Positions 1 to 7,604 of a stretch of 14,734 nt of DNA are shown here, piece after piece. The notes under the pieces were generated by a model, which was given only the letters and a program-made list of their open reading frames with translations, was not told the origin of the DNA and did no database searches. Within the stretch, counting starts at the first letter, position 1; the number at the start of each line of letters is the position of its first letter. The stretch lies in the NCBI GenBank assembly GCA_002499405.1, contig DALH01000040.1, forward strand, positions 1,305-16,038, in the 5' to 3' direction. A program made the translations under genes and the position numbers. Source of the DNA: Candidatus Micrarchaeota archaeon UBA95 (lineage in GTDB: Archaea; Micrarchaeota; Micrarchaeia; Norongarragalinales; Norongarragalinaceae).

Positions 1-1431
1 GAGGCGTGCCCCCTCTTGTTTGACGGCGAAGCGCCCACGTGTTTTGAAGACGACGGGGACGGATTCATCCAGTCAAACGAGTACTCCTCAATTGAAGCCG
101 CGACCCTCGTGGCCGGCGCCTCCGACGAACCAAGTTACTACTGCCCATCGGGCAAGGTCTTGACTGTGCAGCCAAAGTGCCGGGCCTTCTGCGACGACCC
201 CTGCATAAGCGAGTACGACTGCGAATTGTTTTGCAACGACGAAGGCCTCATACCCGAGCAAACCGGTTTTGAAAGGATTCAATCGGGCTGGCTGGATGGG
301 GTCAAAGGCGCGTGCCGCGAGAGCGAGGCCGACGAAGGCGATTACACGGACGAACTGCCCTGCCTCAAAAAAGGCTTCTTCAACGGCGAAGGCACCCTTC
401 AGCCCGCCGCGAGCTTCCCGGAATACGACGCGGAAACTTTTTCCTTTCACTTCCCGTTCAATACCATCAACAAGGAGGAAACCAGCGAAGCAGGCGAATA
501 CGCTTACTGGCACGACTCCTTGTACGGCAACCCCTGCAACGAGGAGGACTGCCTTGAAGACGAGGCATTACGCATCAACTACGTTGAGGGTTGCAGCTTG
601 CAGGACGACGTGGTTTACGAGGCCTGGAACGAGCAAGCGCTCTACGACGTTGAAGTGCTCAACGAACCCGACGTGTTCACGGGCCAGGCGTTGTGGTCGG
701 GAACCGCGCGCTCCCTCAAACTTCCCTCCGAGAATTACGTGGGCGTGCAGTGCAGGAAACCAAAAGACGTTTGGGGTGAAACCGAGTTGTGTGGCCCCAT
801 CTGGAACGATTACTCGGAGACGTACGGCGCGTGCATCAACTCCCTCTACCAGTTCGAGGAACCCGACGAAGGCAAGCCGTTATGGGAAGCCAACTTTCAG
901 GGCAGGTCATTAACGACCTTAACAGAGAAAAACTCGTTTATTATCCCCAAAACAGGAGAAATCATCCGCTTCTTGGACAAGGGTCGCATTCCTTATGAAT
1001 TACTTGAGCTTAAGGAGAACGGTTACTGGTTGAAGCACGATTACTGGAAACCCGATGGAAGGTATACCGCATCCTACGAAATGCGTTGGGAAACCACTTT
1101 CTGGGAAAGCGGATGGTTTAGTGCAATTGTTGCCGGTGCCGTGATAGCATTGACAGCTGGAACCGGTGGCTTCGCCGGGTTTTTTGGAACCGAAATCGCT
1201 ACTGCCCTCGGCTTTACAGTTCAATTAGCCGACGTTTTGATTGTAGCAGGAGCCGGCGCCGCTAATTACGGGGTAGGCACTTGGATTGTTAACACCTTCG
1301 GTGAAACCAGTTGTACATGTGAAGACGGCCAAGACCGTACAATAGATGAAGCAGGCATCACAATCAGGGGTTGCCATATCGGATTTGAACTTTGCCAAAG
1401 TGAGGACAATGACAAAGCGGGAAGCACATAA
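1..1431 (+). CDS. Cysteine-rich acidic envelope protein, 5'-truncated, with C-terminal hydrophobic hairpin
   Basis: The reading frame is open from base 1 to the TAA at 1429-1431 (476 codons visible), so the true start lies upstream. A TTG at 16 could be read as a start, but in-frame codons continue before it and no ribosome binding site precedes it. The first 370 or so residues are acidic (many D/E) and rich in Cys, Tyr and Trp, as in a folded extracytoplasmic domain with disulfides. An EF-hand/TSP3-like acidic loop lies at 46-81. Near the C-terminus are two Gly/Ala-rich hydrophobic stretches (about 1117-1185 and 1195-1290) separated by a short polar turn, likely two membrane helices, followed by a Cys-containing acidic tail. 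I do not recognise the family. It ends 18 bases before the next gene and probably shares its transcript. G+C falls after about base 905. Envelope location is inferred from composition and hydrophobicity; function is unknown. Confidence 0.8.
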   Translation, partial: EACPLLFDGEAPTCFEDDGDGFIQSNEYSSIEAATLVAGASDEPSYYCPSGKVLTVQPKCRAFCDDPCISEYDCELFCNDEGLIPEQTGFERIQSGWLDGVKGACRESEADEGDYTDELPCLKKGFFNGEGTLQPAASFPEYDAETFSFHFPFNTINKEETSEAGEYAYWHDSLYGNPCNEEDCLEDEALRINYVEGCSLQDDVVYEAWNEQALYDVEVLNEPDVFTGQALWSGTARSLKLPSENYVGVQCRKPKDVWGETELCGPIWNDYSETYGACINSLYQFEEPDEGKPLWEANFQGRSLTTLTEKNSFIIPKTGEIIRFLDKGRIPYELLELKENGYWLKHDYWKPDGRYTASYEMRWETTFWESGWFSAIVAGAVIALTAGTGGFAGFFGTEIATALGFTVQLADVLIVAGAGAANYGVGTWIVNTFGETSCTCEDGQDRTIDEAGITIRGCHIGFELCQSEDNDKAGST

Positions 1432-1449
1432 ATTAATGGTTGATGGCAA

Positions 1450-4400
1450 ATGAATGAATTGGAAAGGTTTTACGCGGGCTTGGAAGACAAGTGGTATTCG
1501 TTCGTGGAGTCAATGGGCAAACCCGCCCGCCGCGTGGTTGAGCCCCTTGAACGCGCGGGCATTCCCTCGTTCCCCGCATTCCTATCCCTAGCCGCGATTT
1601 TGCTCGGCGCCGTAATAATGCTGTTATTGCTTCCCCCTTCAACCACCGTGCTCGAGGTACGGACCTACGCGGACAACGCGCCCGTTGAAGGCGCGCTCGT
1701 CCAAGTGTTCGCGGACGGCGCGCAATTGATGGAAGGCGAAACCAATTCCAAGGGTTTTGTTGAACTCGGAGGGGCAACCGGGGTGGTTGAGGTGCGCGTG
1801 TCCAAGAGGGGTTTGGGCACGAAAAAAGAGTTAATTGACTTGAGCGAGCGCACCACGATAAAATTTGATTTAACCAAGCCCGCCGTGGACTTGAGCGCGT
1901 TCGCTTCCCAAGAGCGGAGCAACGCCGAGGACACTTATGGCCGGCTTGAGGTGAGCGTGGTGGACGCGGTTACCCGGAAGCCGATAAACGCTTTTGCCAC
2001 GATTTTCAACGCCGAAACCCACGCAACCCTGTCCACGATGGAGGTGCGCGACGGCAAGGCATTGAGCCAGGCAATTGACTTGGATGCGCACGTATACGTG
2101 GTCGTGGAAGCCGACAACTATTTACCGTTCAACAACGCGGACAAACCCGTGAAAATCAAGGCCGGAAAAAACCTGGTGCGCGCGTCCCTGGAACCCGCGT
2201 TCACGCGCGAGAAAGTGGATGAACTCGCGAAGACCCTTGCCCCAGGAGACCTGCCCGAAGTCAACGCCGCAAAGGTGCTCGTCACGGTTTTGGACGGCGA
2301 GAACGCGGTAAAGGGAGCCAAAGTCGCGTTGTTCAAATTGAACGGCACCGAAAGCATTCGCTTGTCCTCCAAGACCACGGACAACGACGGCCGAGCAGCA
2401 ATAATCATTCCGCTAGCCAACCAAACCAACAAAAAGTATTACTTGCAGGCGACCAAGAGCCGGTACCACGACGCTTATGCCGAGCCCGCCCTCAAGGAGT
2501 CCGAGGAACTCGTAATGGTTTTGCGGGCCCTAGCCGAAGAAAACACTTGCGTTATAACCGTGAACGTGACCAACGAGTTGGACGAGCCGCAACGCGGCGC
2601 CGCCGTGGTCTTGTTTGAACCAATAAAATTTTCTTTTGGAATCTTTAACGCGGTAATCCGCGAAGCCAAGACGGGCCGCGAAGGCGAAGCCGTGTTAAAG
2701 GACGTGAAACGCGCCGAATACGTGGTGAAGGCGAGCAACGGCGCGCTAACTGCGACCGCGAAAACAAAGGCGGTTGAAGCCGAAAACTATTTGAAAATCG
2801 TGTTGCTGGACAACCCTGCGTTCCTCCGCGTGAACGCAACGGATTCGCTGACCGGCGCGCAAATCAACGCCGAGTACGCGGCTTATTACCGGGACGAACT
2901 CCTTGACTACTGCATTGGCTTTGAATGCGTTTTGGAGGTCAAGGCGCGCAAGGAATTCACGTTGAGCGTTACTGCGTCCGACTACCTGCCCTTGAACAAG
3001 ACAATCGGGAACCTTGAAAGCGAGATTGAAAGCAACGAGTCCGTGCGCCTTTACCCGGTCAGCGCCTTGGACGGTGCTTACGCTGAATTCAACGGAGTTT
3101 ACAGCGAGCGGACGGGCGGGGAAGTGGATGCATTGATGACGGGGCACGATTACCGCGTTGACTACTCGCTTTACACCGTGGAGGACGCCGAGTTGAGCGG
3201 CATTTATTTCGAGGTGCCCGACGGCGTTGAAATAACTGGCCGCTCGCCCAAAGCGGCGAACGAGTACGCCGGCGGGTCTTGTGGAATGAATGATTTTGAC
3301 GAGGAAGAGGAGTACGAGTGGATTGACCTCGGCTACGCCGGAAGCAAGAAAGAAGGCCTCGCCGTGTCCGTGTGGTTTCACGTCAACGAAAAATTTGAGT
3401 TGGATGAAACGCATTCGGGTAATGCTTCCCTGAAGTGGAGGGCTTACGCGGTAGTTGACGGGAACTGGCTGCGCAACCCCTTTGACGCCGAACTCCGCGA
3501 AAAAGCGGGTGACGGCCTGCCGAGTGGTTGCGGCGCGGAAACCGAGGAGCAAGTGTTCGCGGTGAGCGAGTCGGGCACGCGGTGCTCCGAGAACGCGTGC
3601 ATAACTCTTTGGCTTGAACAAGGTTCGCGCAGCGGCGCCGAGGGCTTTGAAGCGAAGAGCATGGAGGGGTACTCAATTGAAGACCCGGATTACGAGGAAT
3701 TGGAGGCGTGGTTTGAATTGGAGTTACGCAAGGACTTGGACGAAGACGCCGAATTCGTGTTTTACTCCGAGCCCGCGCACTACTCCTTGACGCGCATGCA
3801 GTACGACGGCTGCGAGGAAGACGAGGAACCAAGGGGGGGTGAAGTCCCGGAGGGAGGCTTCTCAGTTGGTTTTGGCGGGCTCCGTGAGTGCGACGACTAC
3901 CACGATTACGACCCCGAAACGTTCCCCGAAAACTACGTGGTTTCGGGAGTGGTTTTCGGCAAGCCCCTGCAATTAACCGAGGAGTCCTCCCTGCTTGCCG
4001 AGTTCTCGTGCAATGGAGTCACGCCCCACGACACGGCGTGGTTCAAAGTCGTTGAAGGAGGAGAATTGGAACCGGATTACGCAGAGATAAGCATTAACTC
4101 CATTCTTCAGAAGGCGAGGGGAGACCTCGAGGACATGGATTGGGGCGGCGGCTCTTACTTCGCTTACGGCGTGAGCGAATGCGGGGAACCCGGAAGCGTT
4201 TACGACGACGAATGCTCGTCAAGCGAACCCGAGGAAACCTGTTGCCATCACGGCTACCTGGAAGTGGCTTTTGAGGTAACCCAGAAACGCGCCAGGCAAT
4301 ACAATTACTTTGAAATTACTACGGATTCCGAGAACCTTGAATTCGTGGGGTTGAAGAACTGGAACGCTGACGAGCACCACGGCCAACCCGCGGTTTCCGG

Positions 4401-7400
4401 GAATTCCTTGTTCATTGAATTGAATGACATGGAGGAAGGCGAAAAAGTCGGCGGGACCCTGTTGTTGAAATCCTTCATTCAAGAGGGCTCCGAACCCGTG
4501 CCCGCTAAAATCTTTTTGAAGCATTTATCCGAAGACGAGTTCGGCGAGCACGCGACCCTTAATGAAGCCGATTTCATGATTCACGAGTGGACGGGCGACG
4601 ACACCTCCTACATTGATTGGATTTTCGGCGGGAACTGCGGAGGAAAAATAGACGTGGTTTACGACGAGTCTAGGTCAAGCGAACAAAAAATTTCCTTGAA
4701 CGGCGGGGAATGCAACCAGCTGGACATGCTGGTAAACCCGATTCTGCCCGCTGACGCCGTGTTGTTGAACGTCACCTTCAAAACCGGGGGGAAAATACTC
4801 GCGCAGGCGACCTACGACCCCGACGGGGTTGCCGAATGTTTCCAGGTTTGCCCCATAAGGGAAGGCGGCGACCTGGGTTATGAAGCCAGCACTCCGTGTT
4901 ACGTTTTGGGCAAAGGATTCAACGAGGACGGCTTTTACGCCCTGCAATACGACCCGGAAGGGCTGGGGTGCACCCACAAATACGCTGTCGGAAACACCGT
5001 GCCCAACGCCACCATAAACATGTCGTTCACGCCGAGCACGGATTTGCGCGCCTTTACAAACCTCACCATAAGCGTCCACAACCAGACTGCGCCGCGCATC
5101 GTCCTCGGACCAATGATAACCAAGTTCGAGCAAAACGATGAACTGTTGTTGTATTCGCCGCAGTTATGGATAATGAAGGACAACAAGCAGACCACGCGCG
5201 CCAACCCGTCGCGCTTCACAATAAGGATTTCGGGCAGTGGAGACGGGTTACAGGACCAGAAGACTATTCAGTTTAATGGGCCGTCAGTGCAAAGCTTCGG
5301 CGTAGCGATTTACCCGGACACGCAGTTCCAGATTTACGAGGGCTCGGGTTCGAGGGCGCCCCTGATTTTTGAAGCCGAACTCGACAACCCCACGAAACAG
5401 ACGCGCGGTGCATACCTTTACTACAACATAATTGAATTCATGCGAAGTGAGAACGAGGTTTACACGGAGTACGAACACCTGCTGCTCGGCCGAAGCGCGC
5501 AATCGGGCGGCGAAGGGTTGACCAGCAAGCAAATAACGGAGTTGGACTCGCGAAAACAATTCTTTGAAGACGCGGGTTTGGAGGTGGGACGCGAAAAATT
5601 CGTGGACAACGCCAACGCATTGCTCGTTGAACGCGCGCACGAAATAGCGGAGCAATACGTTTACTGGCGCGGAAACGACCAATACTATTGGTGCCGCAAG
5701 GAAAAGTTAACCAAAGGGGATGGTGCCCCTTGTATGGAGTATGCTGACGACGGCACTTTGGAAAAAGTCCAGTACGACGATCCAAATTGTTGCAGGAGGA
5801 GCGTTGAAGAATGGTGGAACGTGCGCATACCCGAGGAAACCGAGCTCGTGCCGTGTTCTTTCTGCAACAACACGCGTAACGACGACTGCGACGACGAGTC
5901 CGCCGAACACTTGAAGGAATTTGACTGGTTCAACTGCAGCGAGCCCGCGCCAACTGGTTTTGTTGACTGCGACAGCGCCTGCAAGTACAAGGGAGGGGGA
6001 TTCGGGCTGGCCGAAATCCGCGTAGGTGATTCAATTGACGGCCAGGAATGCACCGAACAGGAAGCGGAGGACGGCTGGTGCTGGTTCTCGTGCACTAATT
6101 GGTGCGGCGAAAAACACGACGACGAATCCCTTGATTGCGAAATCGGGTGCGGGAAAGACGGTTACAAGGAGGTAACGATTTACGGCGAACCCGAACAGGA
6201 CCCGGACGACCCGTGGTGTTGTGGAATATTTAGCGGGCAAAAAGAACTTTACCAGGTGAAAGTCAAGGTTCCGAGGACCGGCCTAGACGAGTTCGAGGAC
6301 TTCCAGACCTTCGCACCCTTGTCCTACCTCGGCCAATACTATTCGAAGGGAGATTCGGGGGATGATTTGCCTAACTTCGAGTATTCTTACGCCGTTAACA
6401 CCGTTTATTATAATGAAGAACAAACTGACAAGGACCCGTTCTACCCCGAGACCGGCATCAACCACCTGCAGGGTTGTTCGAGAACGGGAGAAGGAAAAGC
6501 GTATCCTGGTCTGACACGCGACTTTGAGAAAGAAGGAATCTTCCAAGTAAATGTTTTAGGCGAGGCTTCCCTGACCGGCGATGAAATTGGGCTTTGGACT
6601 GCCGGAGCCGAACCCGCTTTACTCGACTTTTATGTCGGAACCGGGTGCAACAACCTCGGGTATCCGCTCTGCTATTACTTCTACAATTACGAGACGGAAA
6701 ACGAGCAATGCATCGCCTCGGTGACCCAGTTCAAGGAATCCGATCCTGAGGGTTACGCACCCTATAAAATGAAGTTCGACACATGCAAGCTTTGGAATCA
6801 AGAGCTTTTTGGCCGGGATGATTGCGTGGGTGACTGCAACCCGCGGCAAGGACAACTCGTGCAACGCAGTTTATATTATTATTTTTCGTCCAACCTCTCA
6901 TGTAGCCCCGAACAATTACTTTCCGGCTTGTGTTGCAAGAAAAACAAGGATTATGATTACGACCGACACCGAATGGGTTACTCCATTACCCGTGACGGCC
7001 GCGTGATGGGTTCGATCAAAGACGAAAAGAGTGAGGGCTATAACTACTATTTCGCCTTCATTTACTTCGGCAGAGCCGACGAAAACCGCAAACCAGAAAT
7101 TGCGGACGGCAAAATCGAGGTTTGGGGGCACAGTGACAAGCGTGAATTTGACGAGGGGGGAATAGCTGTATGTACCGTTAAAGCGCGTGGGTGCCAGGAC
7201 TTGTGGTATTGCCGCTCGGAAAGTGAAGCCGAAGGACTCGGCGTAATCAACGAGGCGAGGAAGCGATTGGTGGACGCCGGCAAGTACGACCCACAGTATG
7301 AAGACCAATTAAATGATTTGCCTTCGCGCTGCTCGGAGTGCTTGACGGTCGATGACTGCGGTTCCTCTTATTATTATGCTTGTTTAGATGGCGTGTGCTT

Positions 7401-7482
7401 CACTCGTTGCCAGGACGACGATGATTGCGGCTACTTAGCCTACTGTGATACAAGCTCGTATGTATGCCGTAGTTGGGGTTGA
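1450..7482 (+). CDS. Giant (2010 aa) membrane-anchored, modular, cysteine-rich surface protein
   Basis: The ATG at 1450 opens an uninterrupted frame to the TGA at 7480-7482. No strong ribosome binding site is seen, and the preceding gene stops 18 bases upstream, so translational coupling is plausible. Residues 1-40 are charged and polar. Residues about 41-62 form one strong transmembrane helix (rich in L, A, I, V), so this is probably an N-terminal anchor with about 1950 residues outside the cell. Residues about 64-538 comprise about five successive beta-rich modules resembling carboxypeptidase-regulatory/CnaB-like Ig folds. After that the protein is acidic, rich in Trp, Tyr and Cys, with a helical stretch near residues 1345-1412, a Cys-dense section at residues 1415-1591, and two small Cys knots in the last 50 residues. 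N-glycosylation sequons are present. No enzymatic motif was recognised. An adhesin, cell-surface scaffold or host/partner-contact protein is the best inference. G+C drops in the last 1.1 kb. Confidence 0.9.
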   Translation: MNELERFYAGLEDKWYSFVESMGKPARRVVEPLERAGIPSFPAFLSLAAILLGAVIMLLLLPPSTTVLEVRTYADNAPVEGALVQVFADGAQLMEGETNSKGFVELGGATGVVEVRVSKRGLGTKKELIDLSERTTIKFDLTKPAVDLSAFASQERSNAEDTYGRLEVSVVDAVTRKPINAFATIFNAETHATLSTMEVRDGKALSQAIDLDAHVYVVVEADNYLPFNNADKPVKIKAGKNLVRASLEPAFTREKVDELAKTLAPGDLPEVNAAKVLVTVLDGENAVKGAKVALFKLNGTESIRLSSKTTDNDGRAAIIIPLANQTNKKYYLQATKSRYHDAYAEPALKESEELVMVLRALAEENTCVITVNVTNELDEPQRGAAVVLFEPIKFSFGIFNAVIREAKTGREGEAVLKDVKRAEYVVKASNGALTATAKTKAVEAENYLKIVLLDNPAFLRVNATDSLTGAQINAEYAAYYRDELLDYCIGFECVLEVKARKEFTLSVTASDYLPLNKTIGNLESEIESNESVRLYPVSALDGAYAEFNGVYSERTGGEVDALMTGHDYRVDYSLYTVEDAELSGIYFEVPDGVEITGRSPKAANEYAGGSCGMNDFDEEEEYEWIDLGYAGSKKEGLAVSVWFHVNEKFELDETHSGNASLKWRAYAVVDGNWLRNPFDAELREKAGDGLPSGCGAETEEQVFAVSESGTRCSENACITLWLEQGSRSGAEGFEAKSMEGYSIEDPDYEELEAWFELELRKDLDEDAEFVFYSEPAHYSLTRMQYDGCEEDEEPRGGEVPEGGFSVGFGGLRECDDYHDYDPETFPENYVVSGVVFGKPLQLTEESSLLAEFSCNGVTPHDTAWFKVVEGGELEPDYAEISINSILQKARGDLEDMDWGGGSYFAYGVSECGEPGSVYDDECSSSEPEETCCHHGYLEVAFEVTQKRARQYNYFEITTDSENLEFVGLKNWNADEHHGQPAVSGNSLFIELNDMEEGEKVGGTLLLKSFIQEGSEPVPAKIFLKHLSEDEFGEHATLNEADFMIHEWTGDDTSYIDWIFGGNCGGKIDVVYDESRSSEQKISLNGGECNQLDMLVNPILPADAVLLNVTFKTGGKILAQATYDPDGVAECFQVCPIREGGDLGYEASTPCYVLGKGFNEDGFYALQYDPEGLGCTHKYAVGNTVPNATINMSFTPSTDLRAFTNLTISVHNQTAPRIVLGPMITKFEQNDELLLYSPQLWIMKDNKQTTRANPSRFTIRISGSGDGLQDQKTIQFNGPSVQSFGVAIYPDTQFQIYEGSGSRAPLIFEAELDNPTKQTRGAYLYYNIIEFMRSENEVYTEYEHLLLGRSAQSGGEGLTSKQITELDSRKQFFEDAGLEVGREKFVDNANALLVERAHEIAEQYVYWRGNDQYYWCRKEKLTKGDGAPCMEYADDGTLEKVQYDDPNCCRRSVEEWWNVRIPEETELVPCSFCNNTRNDDCDDESAEHLKEFDWFNCSEPAPTGFVDCDSACKYKGGGFGLAEIRVGDSIDGQECTEQEAEDGWCWFSCTNWCGEKHDDESLDCEIGCGKDGYKEVTIYGEPEQDPDDPWCCGIFSGQKELYQVKVKVPRTGLDEFEDFQTFAPLSYLGQYYSKGDSGDDLPNFEYSYAVNTVYYNEEQTDKDPFYPETGINHLQGCSRTGEGKAYPGLTRDFEKEGIFQVNVLGEASLTGDEIGLWTAGAEPALLDFYVGTGCNNLGYPLCYYFYNYETENEQCIASVTQFKESDPEGYAPYKMKFDTCKLWNQELFGRDDCVGDCNPRQGQLVQRSLYYYFSSNLSCSPEQLLSGLCCKKNKDYDYDRHRMGYSITRDGRVMGSIKDEKSEGYNYYFAFIYFGRADENRKPEIADGKIEVWGHSDKREFDEGGIAVCTVKARGCQDLWYCRSESEAEGLGVINEARKRLVDAGKYDPQYEDQLNDLPSRCSECLTVDDCGSSYYYACLDGVCFTRCQDDDDCGYLAYCDTSSYVCRSWG
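1639..3063 (+). repeat. Five tandem beta-sandwich-like modules in the giant surface protein
   Basis: Within the 2010-residue protein, modules at residues about 64-141, 164-248, 272-360, 366-453 and 456-538 share a layout. Each has a strand of alternating hydrophobics (such as LEVRTY, LEVSVV, VLVTVL, VITVNV, LRVNAT), then a P-x-x-G/N-A-type turn leading to a second strand, then in several a T-x-x-x-G-x-A/V-x-L segment, and a closing hydrophobic strand. This is the look of carboxypeptidase-regulatory-like or CnaB-like Ig folds, common as stalk modules in archaeal and bacterial surface proteins. Sequence identity between modules is low and the boundaries are approximate. The fold assignment is an inference from pattern; a structure prediction would settle it. 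Confidence 0.55.
5692..6222 (+). other. Cysteine-dense region of the giant surface protein
   Basis: Residues 1415-1591 contain 18 cysteines in 177 residues, including two Cys-Cys pairs (near residues 1447 and 1591), among many acidic and aromatic residues. The spacing is irregular, so I see no zinc-finger or ferredoxin pattern. In an extracytoplasmic protein this suggests a heavily disulfide-bonded domain. It is preceded by a probably helical stretch. No known domain is recognised. Confidence 0.6.
7330..7479 (+). repeat. Two C-terminal four-cysteine knots
   Basis: The last 50 residues of the giant surface protein carry two tandem small units. The first has C1964-x5-C-x7-C-x4-C1983 and the second C1987-x5-C-x5-C-x6-C2006. 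In each, the second Cys sits in a D-D-C-G context and a Y-x-C or Y-C follows. This resembles EB/WAP/Dickkopf-like extracellular disulfide modules found at the ends of secreted proteins. Two extra Cys lie just before the units. Homology to those families is not claimed, only similarity of spacing. Confidence 0.6.
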
Positions 7483-7505
7483 GGCAAGGAAGGCAATCGC
7501 AACCC

Positions 7506-7512
7506 TTAAATA
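7506..7512 (+). promoter_or_regulatory. Archaeal TATA box upstream of psmB
   Basis: TTAAATA, in the context CTTAAATA, matches the archaeal TATA consensus. With the usual spacing of about 25 bases, transcription would start near 7535, giving a leader of about 70 nt before the psmB ATG. It lies 23 bases after the stop of the upstream surface-protein gene, so it would separate the envelope genes from the housekeeping operon. No experimental start is known. Confidence 0.55.
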
Positions 7513-7551
7513 CGGTTTCCGCGCTGTTTATCTTACTGCAATCCTTAGTTT

Positions 7552-7580
7552 GTTTAACTCCTACTGCGTAGGCGTTGAAC
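7552..7580 (+). promoter_or_regulatory. Long hairpin/palindrome in the psmB leader
   Basis: GTTTAAC (7552-7558) pairs with GTTGAAC (7574-7580) through one G-U pair. There is one T/C mismatch (7559/7573), then CCTAC (7560-7564) pairs perfectly with GTAGG (7568-7572) around a three-base TGC loop. The result is a 12-pair stem, 11 bases ahead of the ribosome binding site and downstream of the predicted transcription start. It could act as a leader RNA structure that controls translation or mRNA stability of psmB, or as a DNA operator. It is not a typical terminator, as no T-tract follows. Confidence 0.5.
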
Positions 7581-7591
7581 CGTATGCAAAA

Positions 7592-7597
7592 GGTGGG
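7592..7597 (+). promoter_or_regulatory. Ribosome binding site for psmB
   Basis: GGTGGG lies 7 bases before the ATG at 7605 and matches the archaeal anti-Shine-Dalgarno (GGAGGTGA-type). It supports this start. An in-frame ATG at 7584 is closed by a TGA that abuts the psmB ATG, so it cannot be the psmB start. Confidence 0.7.
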
Positions 7598-7604
7598 TAA
7601 CTGA

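Noticed and set aside
16..18. TTG as start codon of the first gene
   Set aside because: Codons upstream to base 1 remain in frame with similar Cys-rich composition, there is no ribosome binding site, and no signal peptide follows, so the gene is cut by the window edge.
1443..1457. ATG at 1443 as an alternative start upstream of the giant gene
   Set aside because: It is out of frame and reaches a TGA after four codons; the ATG at 1450 opens the long frame and is followed by a plausible membrane anchor.
2746..3621. Antisense open frame of 291 codons within the giant surface protein gene
   Set aside because: The + strand frame continues far on both sides with coherent modules and a membrane anchor. 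The antisense product has no start signal or recognisable features.
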